A model generated the notes under the pieces. It was not told where the DNA came from. It made no database searches and worked only from the letters and a program-made list of their open reading frames with translations. This document shows positions 1-5,446 of a stretch of DNA of 5,977 bases, in pieces. The translations under genes and the position numbers were made by a program. The DNA is from Synechococcaceae cyanobacterium (lineage in GTDB: Bacteria > Cyanobacteriota > Cyanobacteriia > PCC-6307 > Cyanobiaceae), in assembly GCA_947460085.1 (NCBI GenBank), contig CANHGA010000135.1, positions 1 through 5,977 of the forward strand. The letters run 5' to 3'. How positions within the stretch are numbered: position 1 is the first letter of the stretch; each line of letters begins with the position of its first letter.

Positions 1-777
1 CACCAGGCCGAAGTAATCCAGGACATCGAAGGCCTGGGGGGTGATGGCTTCGCCCTGGCGGGTGATCAGATCGCCGGCTTGCACGGCAATGGTTGGGATG
101 CCCTGTTGGGTGATAAGGGCCTCAATGCGGCGCTGGCTCAGGCCGGGATCACTGCGCAGATTGGAATGGCCCTCCAGCACACTTGCCAGCAGTCTTGCCC
201 CGAGATCACGGCCAGAGGCTGGCAGGGCCTCCAATTGCAGGGTCGCCGCTGTCAGCAGTTGGTTGCCCGCCACGCTGGCTGAGAGGCCCTGGCTCAGCAT
301 CCGCAATTCGGCCTGCAACACGTCGCGCCGCCATTGGCTCAGTTGGGTAGGCGAAAGGCTCTTAAGCCACTGCCGTTCCTGCGGGGTGAGGGCAATGGTT
401 TGCACCTGGGATTGGCCCTCATCGGCCTGTTGTTCCACCGCGAGCAACTTGGCCTCCAGGGCCCCCATCAAGTTCTTGCTGGCCTGGGGATCCACCACTT
501 GGACCGTGGTGCGGTGCAGCATTTGCTCGCGGCGATCCTCCAATGCCGTGCTGTCGATCACCCGGGCCGCCTTCGGGGCCCGGGCGGTAAAGGGCGCTGG
601 CGTGCCGGCCTGGAGACTCGGCTCCACAAGCCAGGGCCAGCTGGAGAGCATGGCCACCACCGCGCAGAGCAGCAACACGGCGGCGATATCGCGGCTGCGC
701 CAGAGGGCGGGCTGTTGTTTTGGCCGTTCGCTGCGCAGCAGTTGGCGCCAAAGGCTTCGGAGTCGCCGCAAAACCAT
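1..777 (-). CDS. 7TM-HD family phosphohydrolase (PgpH/YqfF-like), N-terminal part only
   Basis: The minus-strand frame is open from ATG at 777 to base 1 without a stop, giving 259 codons; the rest lies outside the window. I see a basic N-terminus (residues 1-30, many Arg), one hydrophobic segment (about 31-50, containing IAAVLLLCAVVAML) and then a hydrophilic, alpha-helical region rich in Gln, Leu and Arg. That region includes VIDSTALEDRREQ (73-85), VQVVDPQA (92-99) and, near the edge, GDLITRQGEAITPQAFDVLDYFGL (from 235). This order matches the extracytoplasmic 7TMR-HDED domain, which in this family precedes seven membrane helices and a cytoplasmic HD phosphodiesterase domain; characterised relatives hydrolyse cyclic di-AMP. 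The HD residues are not visible, so activity is inferred from the family. The start is the first ATG of the frame, followed closely by the transmembrane segment; no Shine-Dalgarno sequence precedes it. The gene is divergent from folD. Confidence 0.83.
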   Translation of the reverse strand, partial: MVLRRLRSLWRQLLRSERPKQQPALWRSRDIAAVLLLCAVVAMLSSWPWLVEPSLQAGTPAPFTARAPKAARVIDSTALEDRREQMLHRTTVQVVDPQASKNLMGALEAKLLAVEQQADEGQSQVQTIALTPQERQWLKSLSPTQLSQWRRDVLQAELRMLSQGLSASVAGNQLLTAATLQLEALPASGRDLGARLLASVLEGHSNLRSDPGLSQRRIEALITQQGIPTIAVQAGDLITRQGEAITPQAFDVLDYFGLV

Positions 778-857
778 CGCTAGGCCAAAACCTTGGCCAA
801 AACCTTTGCCAAACGCTAGCTGGGATGCAGGATGCGTTTGTGAGTGTGGGGTTTTCC
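778..857. promoter_or_regulatory. Divergent spacer between HD hydrolase and folD
   Basis: These 80 bp must hold the upstream signals for both divergent genes unless folD or the HD gene starts further in. It contains a 12-bp tandem repeat and a perfect small inverted repeat, listed separately. I could not find a clear -35/-10 pair in either direction, and there is no AGGAG-like ribosome site before either start. The role as promoter region is inferred from the gene orientation alone. Confidence 0.4.
783..817. repeat. 12-bp tandem repeat with hairpin beside the HD hydrolase start
   Basis: GGCCAAAACCTT occurs at 783-794 and again exactly at 795-806, followed by a decayed third unit, TGCCAAACGCT (807-817). 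The first unit plus the start of the second forms a perfect inverted repeat: GGCCAA (783-788), loop AACC (789-792), TTGGCC (793-798). TTGGCCAA (793-800) is also a palindrome. On the minus strand the hairpin would end five bases before the HD hydrolase ATG. Whether it is a protein-binding site, an RNA hairpin over the initiation region or neutral is unknown. Confidence 0.6.
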
Positions 858-1766
858 ATGGCTATGCGCTTGGACGGCCGTCAGCTGGCGGCCCAGATCG
901 AACAGCGCTTGCAGGGCGCGGTGGCTGAACGCCTGGCCCGGGCCGGCCGGCCCCCTGGTCTGGCGGTCTTGCGGGTGGGGGATGACCCCGCCAGCGGGGT
1001 CTATGTGGCCAATAAGGAAAAGGCCTGCACCCGCATTGGCATCACCAACCTGGGGGCCCATCTGCCGGCCAGCACCCCCGCGGCGGAGGTATTGGGCGCC
1101 ATCCAACGGCTCAATGCCGATCCCCAGGTGGATGGGATCTTGCTGCAATTGCCCCTGCCGGCTGGCCTGGATGAGGGGCCCCTGCTGGCGGCCATTGATC
1201 CAGCCAAGGATGCCGATGGTTTGCACACCCTCAACCTGGGCCACCTTTTAAAGGGTGAGCCAGGCCCCCGCAGCTGCACCCCGGCGGGGGTGATGGCCCT
1301 GCTGGCTGAGGCCGGGGTGGAACTCGCTGGCAAGCGGGCGGTGGTGGTGGGGCGCAGCATCCTGGTGGGCCAGCCCATGGCCCTGATGCTGCAGGCGGCC
1401 CATGCCACCGTCACGGTGGCCCACTCCCGTACCCAGCAGCTCGAAGAACTCACCCGCCAGGCCGATGTGCTGGTGGTGGCTGCCGGCAAGCCCCGCATCA
1501 TCGGCGCTGACCACGTCAAACCTGGGGCCGTGGTGGTGGATGTGGGCATTCACCGGCTGGAGCCAGGCCCCGAAGCCGGACCCGATGCGAAGGCCCGGCT
1601 TTGCGGTGATGTGCGCTTTGAAGAGGTGGAGCCCATCGCCAGGGCCATTAGCCCGGTGCCGGGGGGGGTGGGCCCAATGACCGTCACGATGCTGCTGGTG
1701 AACACCTTCAGCAGCTGGTGTGGCCACTGCCAGCTTGATAACCCTTTGGCCGACTTGTTGCCGTGA
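858..1766 (+). CDS. folD: FolD, bifunctional methylenetetrahydrofolate dehydrogenase / methenyltetrahydrofolate cyclohydrolase
   Basis: This 302-residue cytosolic enzyme interconverts 5,10-methylene- and 10-formyl-tetrahydrofolate with NADP, supplying one-carbon units for purines, formyl-Met and related products. The length is normal for the family. The catalytic helix motif YVANKEKACTRIGI carries Tyr49 and Lys53. The substrate-site motif GILLQLPLP holds Gln97, KDADG holds Asp120 and SCTPAG lies at 139-144. The Rossmann-type cofactor site GRSILVGQP is at 165-173, and the hallmark PGGVGPMT is at 268-275. I chose ATG 858 because family members begin with a few residues before LDG; the frame stays open upstream (ATG 825, and further) but that sequence has no family character. 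ATG 864 is a close alternative. No Shine-Dalgarno sequence is evident. It is the first gene of the plus-strand cluster, 45 bp before crtE with no terminator between. The C-terminal tail (about 285-302) is not conserved family sequence. Confidence 0.97.
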   Translation: MAMRLDGRQLAAQIEQRLQGAVAERLARAGRPPGLAVLRVGDDPASGVYVANKEKACTRIGITNLGAHLPASTPAAEVLGAIQRLNADPQVDGILLQLPLPAGLDEGPLLAAIDPAKDADGLHTLNLGHLLKGEPGPRSCTPAGVMALLAEAGVELAGKRAVVVGRSILVGQPMALMLQAAHATVTVAHSRTQQLEELTRQADVLVVAAGKPRIIGADHVKPGAVVVDVGIHRLEPGPEAGPDAKARLCGDVRFEEVEPIARAISPVPGGVGPMTVTMLLVNTFSSWCGHCQLDNPLADLLP

Positions 1767-1780
1767 GGGGGGCGGGTACC

Positions 1781-1789
1781 TGAGAGAAT
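1781..1789 (+). promoter_or_regulatory. Possible extended -10 element before crtE
   Basis: TGAGAGAAT fits an extended -10 pattern (TG, one base, then GAGAAT, four of six matches to TATAAT). It lies in the 45-bp folD-crtE gap, 22 bases before the crtE ATG. No well-spaced -35 was found, so this is only a candidate for an internal crtE promoter; simple read-through from folD is equally possible. Confidence 0.22.
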
Positions 1790-1811
1790 CCGCTCCAGCA
1801 ATGCAATCCCG

Positions 1812-2786
1812 ATGGCGGTGGCGGTGAGCCCGACGAGCGACAACACCGCCAGTGCGGGGAGCGACAACACCGCCAGTGCGGGGGCCGACAACGCTTCCCT
1901 TGCGGGCTTTGATTTTGGCGGCTATTTGGATGCAGCCCGCCGGCAGGTGGAGCTGGCCCTGGATGGATCCCTGGGCCCGGAGCGGCCGGAATCCTTGCGG
2001 GAATCCATGCGCTATTCCCTGTTGGCCGGTGGCAAACGTCTGCGGCCCATCCTTTGTCTGGCGGCCTGTGAGCTGGCCGGGGGGGATCGCTCCCTGGCCA
2101 TGCCTACGGCGGTGGCCCTGGAAATGGTTCACACCATGTCGTTGATCCATGACGACCTGCCGGCCATGGACAACGACGACCTGCGCCGGGGCCGGCCGAC
2201 GAATCACAAGGTCTATGGCGAAGCCAACGCGATCTTGGCGGGAGATGCCCTGCTGACCAGGGCCTTTGAAATGGTGGCTTTGCGCAGCGCCGGGGTGCCC
2301 GCTGAGCGGCTCTTGCAGGTGGTGGGTGAGCTTTCGCTTGCTTCTGGTGCGCCCGGATTGGTGGGTGGCCAGGTGGTGGATCTCGAGTGTGAGGCCAAGC
2401 AGGTGGATCTCGAAACCCTCGAGTACATCCACCTCCACAAGACCGGAGCTCTCTTGCGGGCCTGCGTGGTGTGTGGAGCCCTGATCGCCGGGGCTTCTGA
2501 CGAGCTGTTGGCGGCCCTGCGCACCTATGCCCGAGGCATTGGCTTGGCCTTCCAAATCATTGACGACATCTTGGATGTCACCGCCAGCAGCGAGGTGCTG
2601 GGTAAGACGGCGGGCAAAGATCTCACGGCCGACAAGACCACCTACCCCAAACTGCTGGGCCTGGAAGAATCCCGCCTCCGGGCCGATGCCCTGGTGGCAG
2701 AAGCCAAGGCTGCCCTCGCTCCCTGGAGCGGCCAAGCCAGCCCCCTGTTGGCCTTGGCCGACTACATCACGAGCCGTGATCGATGA
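1812..2786 (+). CDS. crtE: Geranylgeranyl diphosphate synthase (CrtE), short-chain trans-prenyltransferase
   Basis: The product condenses isopentenyl diphosphate with allylic diphosphates, ending at GGPP, the precursor of carotenoids, the phytyl tail of chlorophyll and prenylquinones. At 324 residues it is slightly longer than usual because of a repetitive N-terminus. Visible motifs are GGKRLRP (73-79), the first aspartate-rich motif DDLPAMD (Asp114, 115, 120) followed by RR (125-126), HKTG (209-212), and FQIIDDILD (247-255) with Asp251, 252 and 255, then GKTAGKD (264-270). The DDxxxxD spacing is the bacterial/plant type, and Met at the fifth position before it (MSLIHDD) resembles GGPP-forming enzymes; E. 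coli farnesyl synthase IspA has Tyr there. An FPP/GGPP mixed product cannot be excluded. ATG 1812 is the only in-frame ATG before the conserved core (next Met at residue 66), though the first about 33 residues are not conserved in character. The stop overlaps the next start as ATGA. Confidence 0.95.
   Translation: MAVAVSPTSDNTASAGSDNTASAGADNASLAGFDFGGYLDAARRQVELALDGSLGPERPESLRESMRYSLLAGGKRLRPILCLAACELAGGDRSLAMPTAVALEMVHTMSLIHDDLPAMDNDDLRRGRPTNHKVYGEANAILAGDALLTRAFEMVALRSAGVPAERLLQVVGELSLASGAPGLVGGQVVDLECEAKQVDLETLEYIHLHKTGALLRACVVCGALIAGASDELLAALRTYARGIGLAFQIIDDILDVTASSEVLGKTAGKDLTADKTTYPKLLGLEESRLRADALVAEAKAALAPWSGQASPLLALADYITSRDR
1836..1907 (+). repeat. 24-bp tandem repeat encoding the CrtE N-terminus
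   Basis: Two perfect 24-bp copies (1836-1859 and 1860-1883) are followed by a diverged third (1884-1907, about 16 of 24 bases the same by eye). In frame they encode SDNTASAG, SDNTASAG and ADNASLAG (residues 9-32). The unit is a multiple of three, so copy-number change would leave crtE in frame. The peptide is rich in Ser, Ala, Asp and Gly and is probably disordered. Confidence 0.9.
2783..2786 (+). other. ATGA stop/start overlap, crtE to divergent PAP2
   Basis: ATG of the PAP2 gene (2783-2785) overlaps the TGA stop of crtE (2784-2786). No ribosome-binding site precedes it, so termination-reinitiation coupling is the likely way this start is used. Confidence 0.85.
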
Positions 2787-3271
2787 ACCCTCTCGAGGCT
2801 TTTTTTAGCAATGGCGTCCTCGCCTGGGGATTGGCCGCCTGCGGGATCGCCCAGCTCTCAAAATTGGTGATTGAACTGGTGGTCCATCGCCGCTGGAACC
2901 CCAAGGTGCTGGTGGAAACCGGGGGCATGCCCTCCAGCCATTCGGCCTTGCTGACGGGCACGGCAGCTGGGCTGGGCTGGCAATTGGGTTTTGACGATCC
3001 CCTCTTTGCCCTGGCCGCCGTCATGGGTTTTGTGGTGCTCTACGACGCCAGTGGGGTACGGCGTGCGGCCGGCCTAACGGCGGCCCGCGTCAATTCCCAG
3101 GCCCAGGACGAGGCCCAGAAGCCCCTGAAAGAAAATCTTGGCCACACCAAGCTTGAGGTGCTGGTGGGCAGCGTGATCGGCCCCTTGATTGCCCTGCCTG
3201 GTTTGGTGTTGTTGGGATCTCCCCTGCAGCTGGTGCAGAGGTTGTTACCTGGCATGGGCCCCTTGGCGTGA
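2783..3271 (+). CDS. Divergent PAP2 family membrane protein (putative lipid/prenyl phosphatase)
   Basis: This 162-residue integral membrane protein belongs to the divergent PAP2 family, common in cyanobacteria, Firmicutes and plant plastids and sometimes labelled acid phosphatase/vanadium haloperoxidase-related. Probable membrane helices are at about 11-33, 53-70, 74-90 and 125-148. Conserved family signatures are AQLSK (23-27), GGMPSSHSA (47-55), YDASGVRRAAG (87-97) and LGHTKLEVLVGSVIG (119-133). His53, Arg93/Arg94 and His121 are candidates for the phosphate-binding and catalytic residues of a PAP2-like site. The substrate is not known from sequence. Direct coupling to crtE makes a prenyl diphosphate or lipid phosphate in the membrane a reasonable guess, but nothing in the sequence proves it. 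The ATG at 2783 is supported by the overlap and because it places the first helix directly after a short amphipathic leader. The stop overlaps the following helicase start. Confidence 0.88.
   Translation: MNPLEAFFSNGVLAWGLAACGIAQLSKLVIELVVHRRWNPKVLVETGGMPSSHSALLTGTAAGLGWQLGFDDPLFALAAVMGFVVLYDASGVRRAAGLTAARVNSQAQDEAQKPLKENLGHTKLEVLVGSVIGPLIALPGLVLLGSPLQLVQRLLPGMGPLA
3268..3271 (+). other. GTGA stop/start overlap, PAP2 to helicase
   Basis: The GTG start of the helicase (3268-3270) overlaps the TGA stop (3269-3271) of the PAP2 gene. This repeats the arrangement at the crtE/PAP2 junction and again lacks a Shine-Dalgarno sequence, supporting translational coupling along the unit. Confidence 0.75.
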
Positions 3272-4731
3272 GCCTCCCCTCCAGTTCCGCCGATCTCCAA
3301 CTCACCACCGATCAGCAAGCGGCCGTCGCAGCCTTTTCCGATTGGCTCACCAGCCCAGCGGATGGCAGCCCCTTTGTGCTGAGTGGCTATGCCGGCACGG
3401 GCAAAACCTTCCTCTCGATGCGGTTTCTCGCCCAGGCCGAGGCGGCGGGCCTGTGTTGGACCGTGGGGGCACCCACCCACAAGGCCGTGGGGGTGCTGAG
3501 GAGTCATCTGGCGATGGCAAGGCTGCAAGCCACCTGGTTTCCCTCCACCATCCACCGGCTGCTGCGGCTCAAGCTCAAACGCCAGGGGGATCTCGAGCGC
3601 TGTGAGGAAACCGAGCAAACCGCCATGGCCCTGGAGCACCTGGGCTTGGTGTTGATCGATGAAGCTTCGATGGTTGACAGCACCTTGCTGGACATCGCCC
3701 TGCGCTGTGCCCATCCCTTTCGCACCCGATTGGTGTTCGTGGGCGATCCGGCCCAGTTGCCCCCGGTGGGGGAGCCCCAGAGCCCGGTGTTTGCCATGGG
3801 CCGCGCCACCCAGGCCCAGCTCACCCAGGTGGTGCGCCACCAGGGGCCCGTGCTGCGCCTGGCCACGGGCCTGCGGGAGGGGGCTCTGCCCTGCCGCAGG
3901 CCGCCCCAGATCCCCCCCATTCGCTCGGCCGAGGGCATGGTGGCCCTGCTGGACCGCACCGACTGGCTGGCCGCTGCCCAGGCGGCCCTGCGCCGCAGCG
4001 CTGAAACCGATAACCCCGACCTGGCACGAATCCTTTGCTACACCAACCGCTCCCTCGAGCAGCTGGTGCCGATTGCCCGTCGGGCCTTGCACGGCGAGAT
4101 GGCCGACCAGTTACCCGTGCTACCCGGAGAGGTGCTGATCACCCGCTCTGCGGTGATGGGGCCTGCCTGCCGCGAAGGCGACGATGCCGGCGAAGAACCC
4201 GACATGGTGCTGGGCTCCAACCGGGAAGTGGTGGTGCGCGATGTCACGCCGGAGCGCTGCGACCTTGCCGATTTGGGTTTGGCGGCCCTTCCGGGCATCG
4301 GCGTGCCGGTGATTGAGACCCTCACCGCCACGGTTGAGGCCGGCGAAACCGAGATGAACCTGCGCCTTCTCCCCCCCCTGGGATCGGACTCCCGAAAAGC
4401 GTTTGATGGCGTGCTGGCGCGGCTGCGGCAACAGGCCAGGGATGCCGGCAAAAAAGATGGCAAGGCCATCTGGCGGCGTTTTTTCCTGGTGCGTGATGCC
4501 TTTGCCTCCCTTGGGCCGGCTGCGGTTCTCACCGTGCATCGCAGCCAGGGGAGCACCTTTGGGGAGGTGTTTGTCGATGGCGACGTCTTTTGGCCCAGCG
4601 ACGACGTCCTGCGGCGTCAACTGGTGTATGTGGCGGTCAGCCGAGCCAGCCAGGCGGTGTCCTTGGTGGCAGAGGGACGGGCCCCTGCCGATGGCCAACT
4701 CTGGCGCCAATGGCTCGAATCCCCCAGTTAG
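3268..4731 (+). CDS. Stand-alone SF1B DNA helicase, RecD/Dda-like AAA-type ATPase
   Basis: The product is a 487-residue ATP-driven helicase that probably unwinds or remodels DNA 5'-to-3' in repair or replication restart, as SF1B relatives RecD2 and Dda do. Motifs in order are the Q-motif region TTDQQAAV (13-20), Walker A GYAGTGKT (40-47, Lys46), motif Ia APTHKA (68-73), Walker B LVLIDEASM (127-135, Asp131/Glu132), motif III VGDPAQLPPVG (158-168), QVVRH (187-191) with Arg190 as a candidate motif IV arginine, motif V LTVHRSQGSTF (421-431) and motif VI VYVAVSRA (453-460) with Arg459. The stretch 284-415 between the RecA-like halves probably forms the SH3-like insertion of this class. There is no RecB/RecC-binding or nuclease domain, and the neighbours are not recBCD genes, so this is not RecD of the RecBCD complex. 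GTG 3268 places the Q-motif close to the N-terminus, as expected; it would be translationally coupled to the PAP2 gene. It ends 4 bp from the opposing gene. Confidence 0.9.
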   Translation: MSLPSSSADLQLTTDQQAAVAAFSDWLTSPADGSPFVLSGYAGTGKTFLSMRFLAQAEAAGLCWTVGAPTHKAVGVLRSHLAMARLQATWFPSTIHRLLRLKLKRQGDLERCEETEQTAMALEHLGLVLIDEASMVDSTLLDIALRCAHPFRTRLVFVGDPAQLPPVGEPQSPVFAMGRATQAQLTQVVRHQGPVLRLATGLREGALPCRRPPQIPPIRSAEGMVALLDRTDWLAAAQAALRRSAETDNPDLARILCYTNRSLEQLVPIARRALHGEMADQLPVLPGEVLITRSAVMGPACREGDDAGEEPDMVLGSNREVVVRDVTPERCDLADLGLAALPGIGVPVIETLTATVEAGETEMNLRLLPPLGSDSRKAFDGVLARLRQQARDAGKKDGKAIWRRFFLVRDAFASLGPAAVLTVHRSQGSTFGEVFVDGDVFWPSDDVLRRQLVYVAVSRASQAVSLVAEGRAPADGQLWRQWLESPS

Positions 4732-4735
4732 CCAG

Positions 4736-5443
4736 CTAGGCCTGCAGACCCCCAATCCCCTGCCAACCCAGGTAGATCGCCAAGCCGATGCTCACCAGGC
4801 CCACGAGCAGATCCCCCTTGGCAAACAGCCAGCTTTTGCCGTTCTCCAGCAGGGGCAGAACCCGATCTTTTCCCACAACCAGCAAAGCCAGCAGGGGAGC
4901 AAGCAAGAGGGCGCCGCTCACCAGGCTGAACAACCCGGTGGCAAGGAGCTCTTGGCCGCGGGGCAAATCGGCGGACAGGAGGCTGCCAGCTGTCTTGGCA
5001 AACAGGAAGAGATCATCCGGACTGGCCACCTCCAGCAATCCGCTGATGCCAAGCAACAGAGGCAGGGGCATGGCGCAAAAGCTCTCGAGCTTGTTGGTCC
5101 AGCCAGGGGGGCCGCTCTCCTCCTTGGTGCCCAACAATTCCTTGAGGCCGAGGCCCATCAAGGCACCGGCGGCAATCAGGTCAAGCCCCGTGCGATGGCT
5201 GGTGCCCTTGTCCATGGAGAGCAGCAGGCCATGGCCCACGGTGAGCAGCAGGATCACGGCCAGGGCTGCGGTTGTCAGCCAGCCCACCACAAACCAGCCG
5301 CCCCTTTGCAGCGGTTTGGGGCCCAACAGCAACAGCAACAGCAGGCCGATATGGATCGGAGAAAAGCCAATGGCCAGGCCAAAGGCCGAGAGCTCTGCCA
5401 GTAGGGATCCCAGGCCCATCGCTGTGGTTTGCGGATCGCCCAT
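4736..5443 (-). CDS. Sap/GAP-family polytopic membrane protein
   Basis: This 235-residue, very hydrophobic protein has about six predicted helices (roughly 10-40, 48-73, 86-103, 124-142, 166-192, 208-229). It resembles the GAP family named after the mycobacterial peptidolipid/sulfolipid-addressing proteins (Sap): the first helix runs AIGFSPIHIGLLLL, followed by a charged turn GPKPLQRGG (41-49) and the second helix with FVVGWL, and the C-terminal part has LLENGKSWLFAKGDLLVG (198-215). The mycobacterial relatives take part in glycolipid traffic to the cell surface; the cyanobacterial function is unknown and transport remains an inference. A conserved-looking polar patch, EVASPDD (138-144), sits at a helix end. 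ATG 5443 lies three bases after the stop of the upstream histidine phosphatase gene, which argues for an operon; Met9 (5419) is a possible alternative start. No ribosome-binding site is visible. It converges on the helicase gene. Confidence 0.8.
   Translation of the reverse strand: MGDPQTTAMGLGSLLAELSAFGLAIGFSPIHIGLLLLLLLGPKPLQRGGWFVVGWLTTAALAVILLLTVGHGLLLSMDKGTSHRTGLDLIAAGALMGLGLKELLGTKEESGPPGWTNKLESFCAMPLPLLLGISGLLEVASPDDLFLFAKTAGSLLSADLPRGQELLATGLFSLVSGALLLAPLLALLVVGKDRVLPLLENGKSWLFAKGDLLVGLVSIGLAIYLGWQGIGGLQA
5324..5344. repeat. CAACAG short tandem repeat
   Basis: Three copies of CAACAG followed by CAG encode, on the minus strand, the run of seven leucines in the first membrane helix of the Sap/GAP protein (about residues 34-40). 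The length is a multiple of three, so copy changes would be tolerated. Confidence 0.7.
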
Positions 5444-5446
5444 CGG

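Noticed and set aside
720..857. N-terminal extension of folD by 46 codons to an ATG at 720.
   Set aside because: The added sequence overlaps the HD hydrolase gene and includes the spacer repeat (LGQNLGQNLC); FolD proteins begin just before the LDG motif.
41..928. A 295-codon plus-strand open frame over the HD hydrolase N-terminus.
   Set aside because: It is rich in Ser, Arg, Trp and Cys with no domain. The minus-strand frame gives a transmembrane segment and a recognisable 7TMR-HDED-type sequence and is continuous to the window edge.
1716..1730. WCGHC in the FolD C-terminal tail, like the active site of protein disulfide isomerases.
   Set aside because: There is no thioredoxin fold around it and it lies in the variable tail of FolD, so it is most likely coincidence.
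1767..1811. A terminator or riboswitch between folD and crtE.
   Set aside because: The 45 bp contain no stable inverted repeat and no T-run, and are too short for a riboswitch.
1248..2735. A 495-codon open frame on the minus strand, antisense to folD and crtE.
   Set aside because: It is rich in His, Gln and Gly with no recognisable domain, the usual mirror image of GC-rich coding sequence, and it lies opposite two well-supported genes.
3040..4092. A 350-codon minus-strand open frame opposite the PAP2 and helicase genes.
   Set aside because: It is low-complexity Gly/Gln/His-rich protein with no motif, opposite intact helicase motifs on the plus strand.
5324..5344. CAACAG repeat as a possible phase-variable switch.
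   Set aside because: The unit is a multiple of three and short, so it cannot shift the frame, and it simply encodes leucines in a membrane helix.
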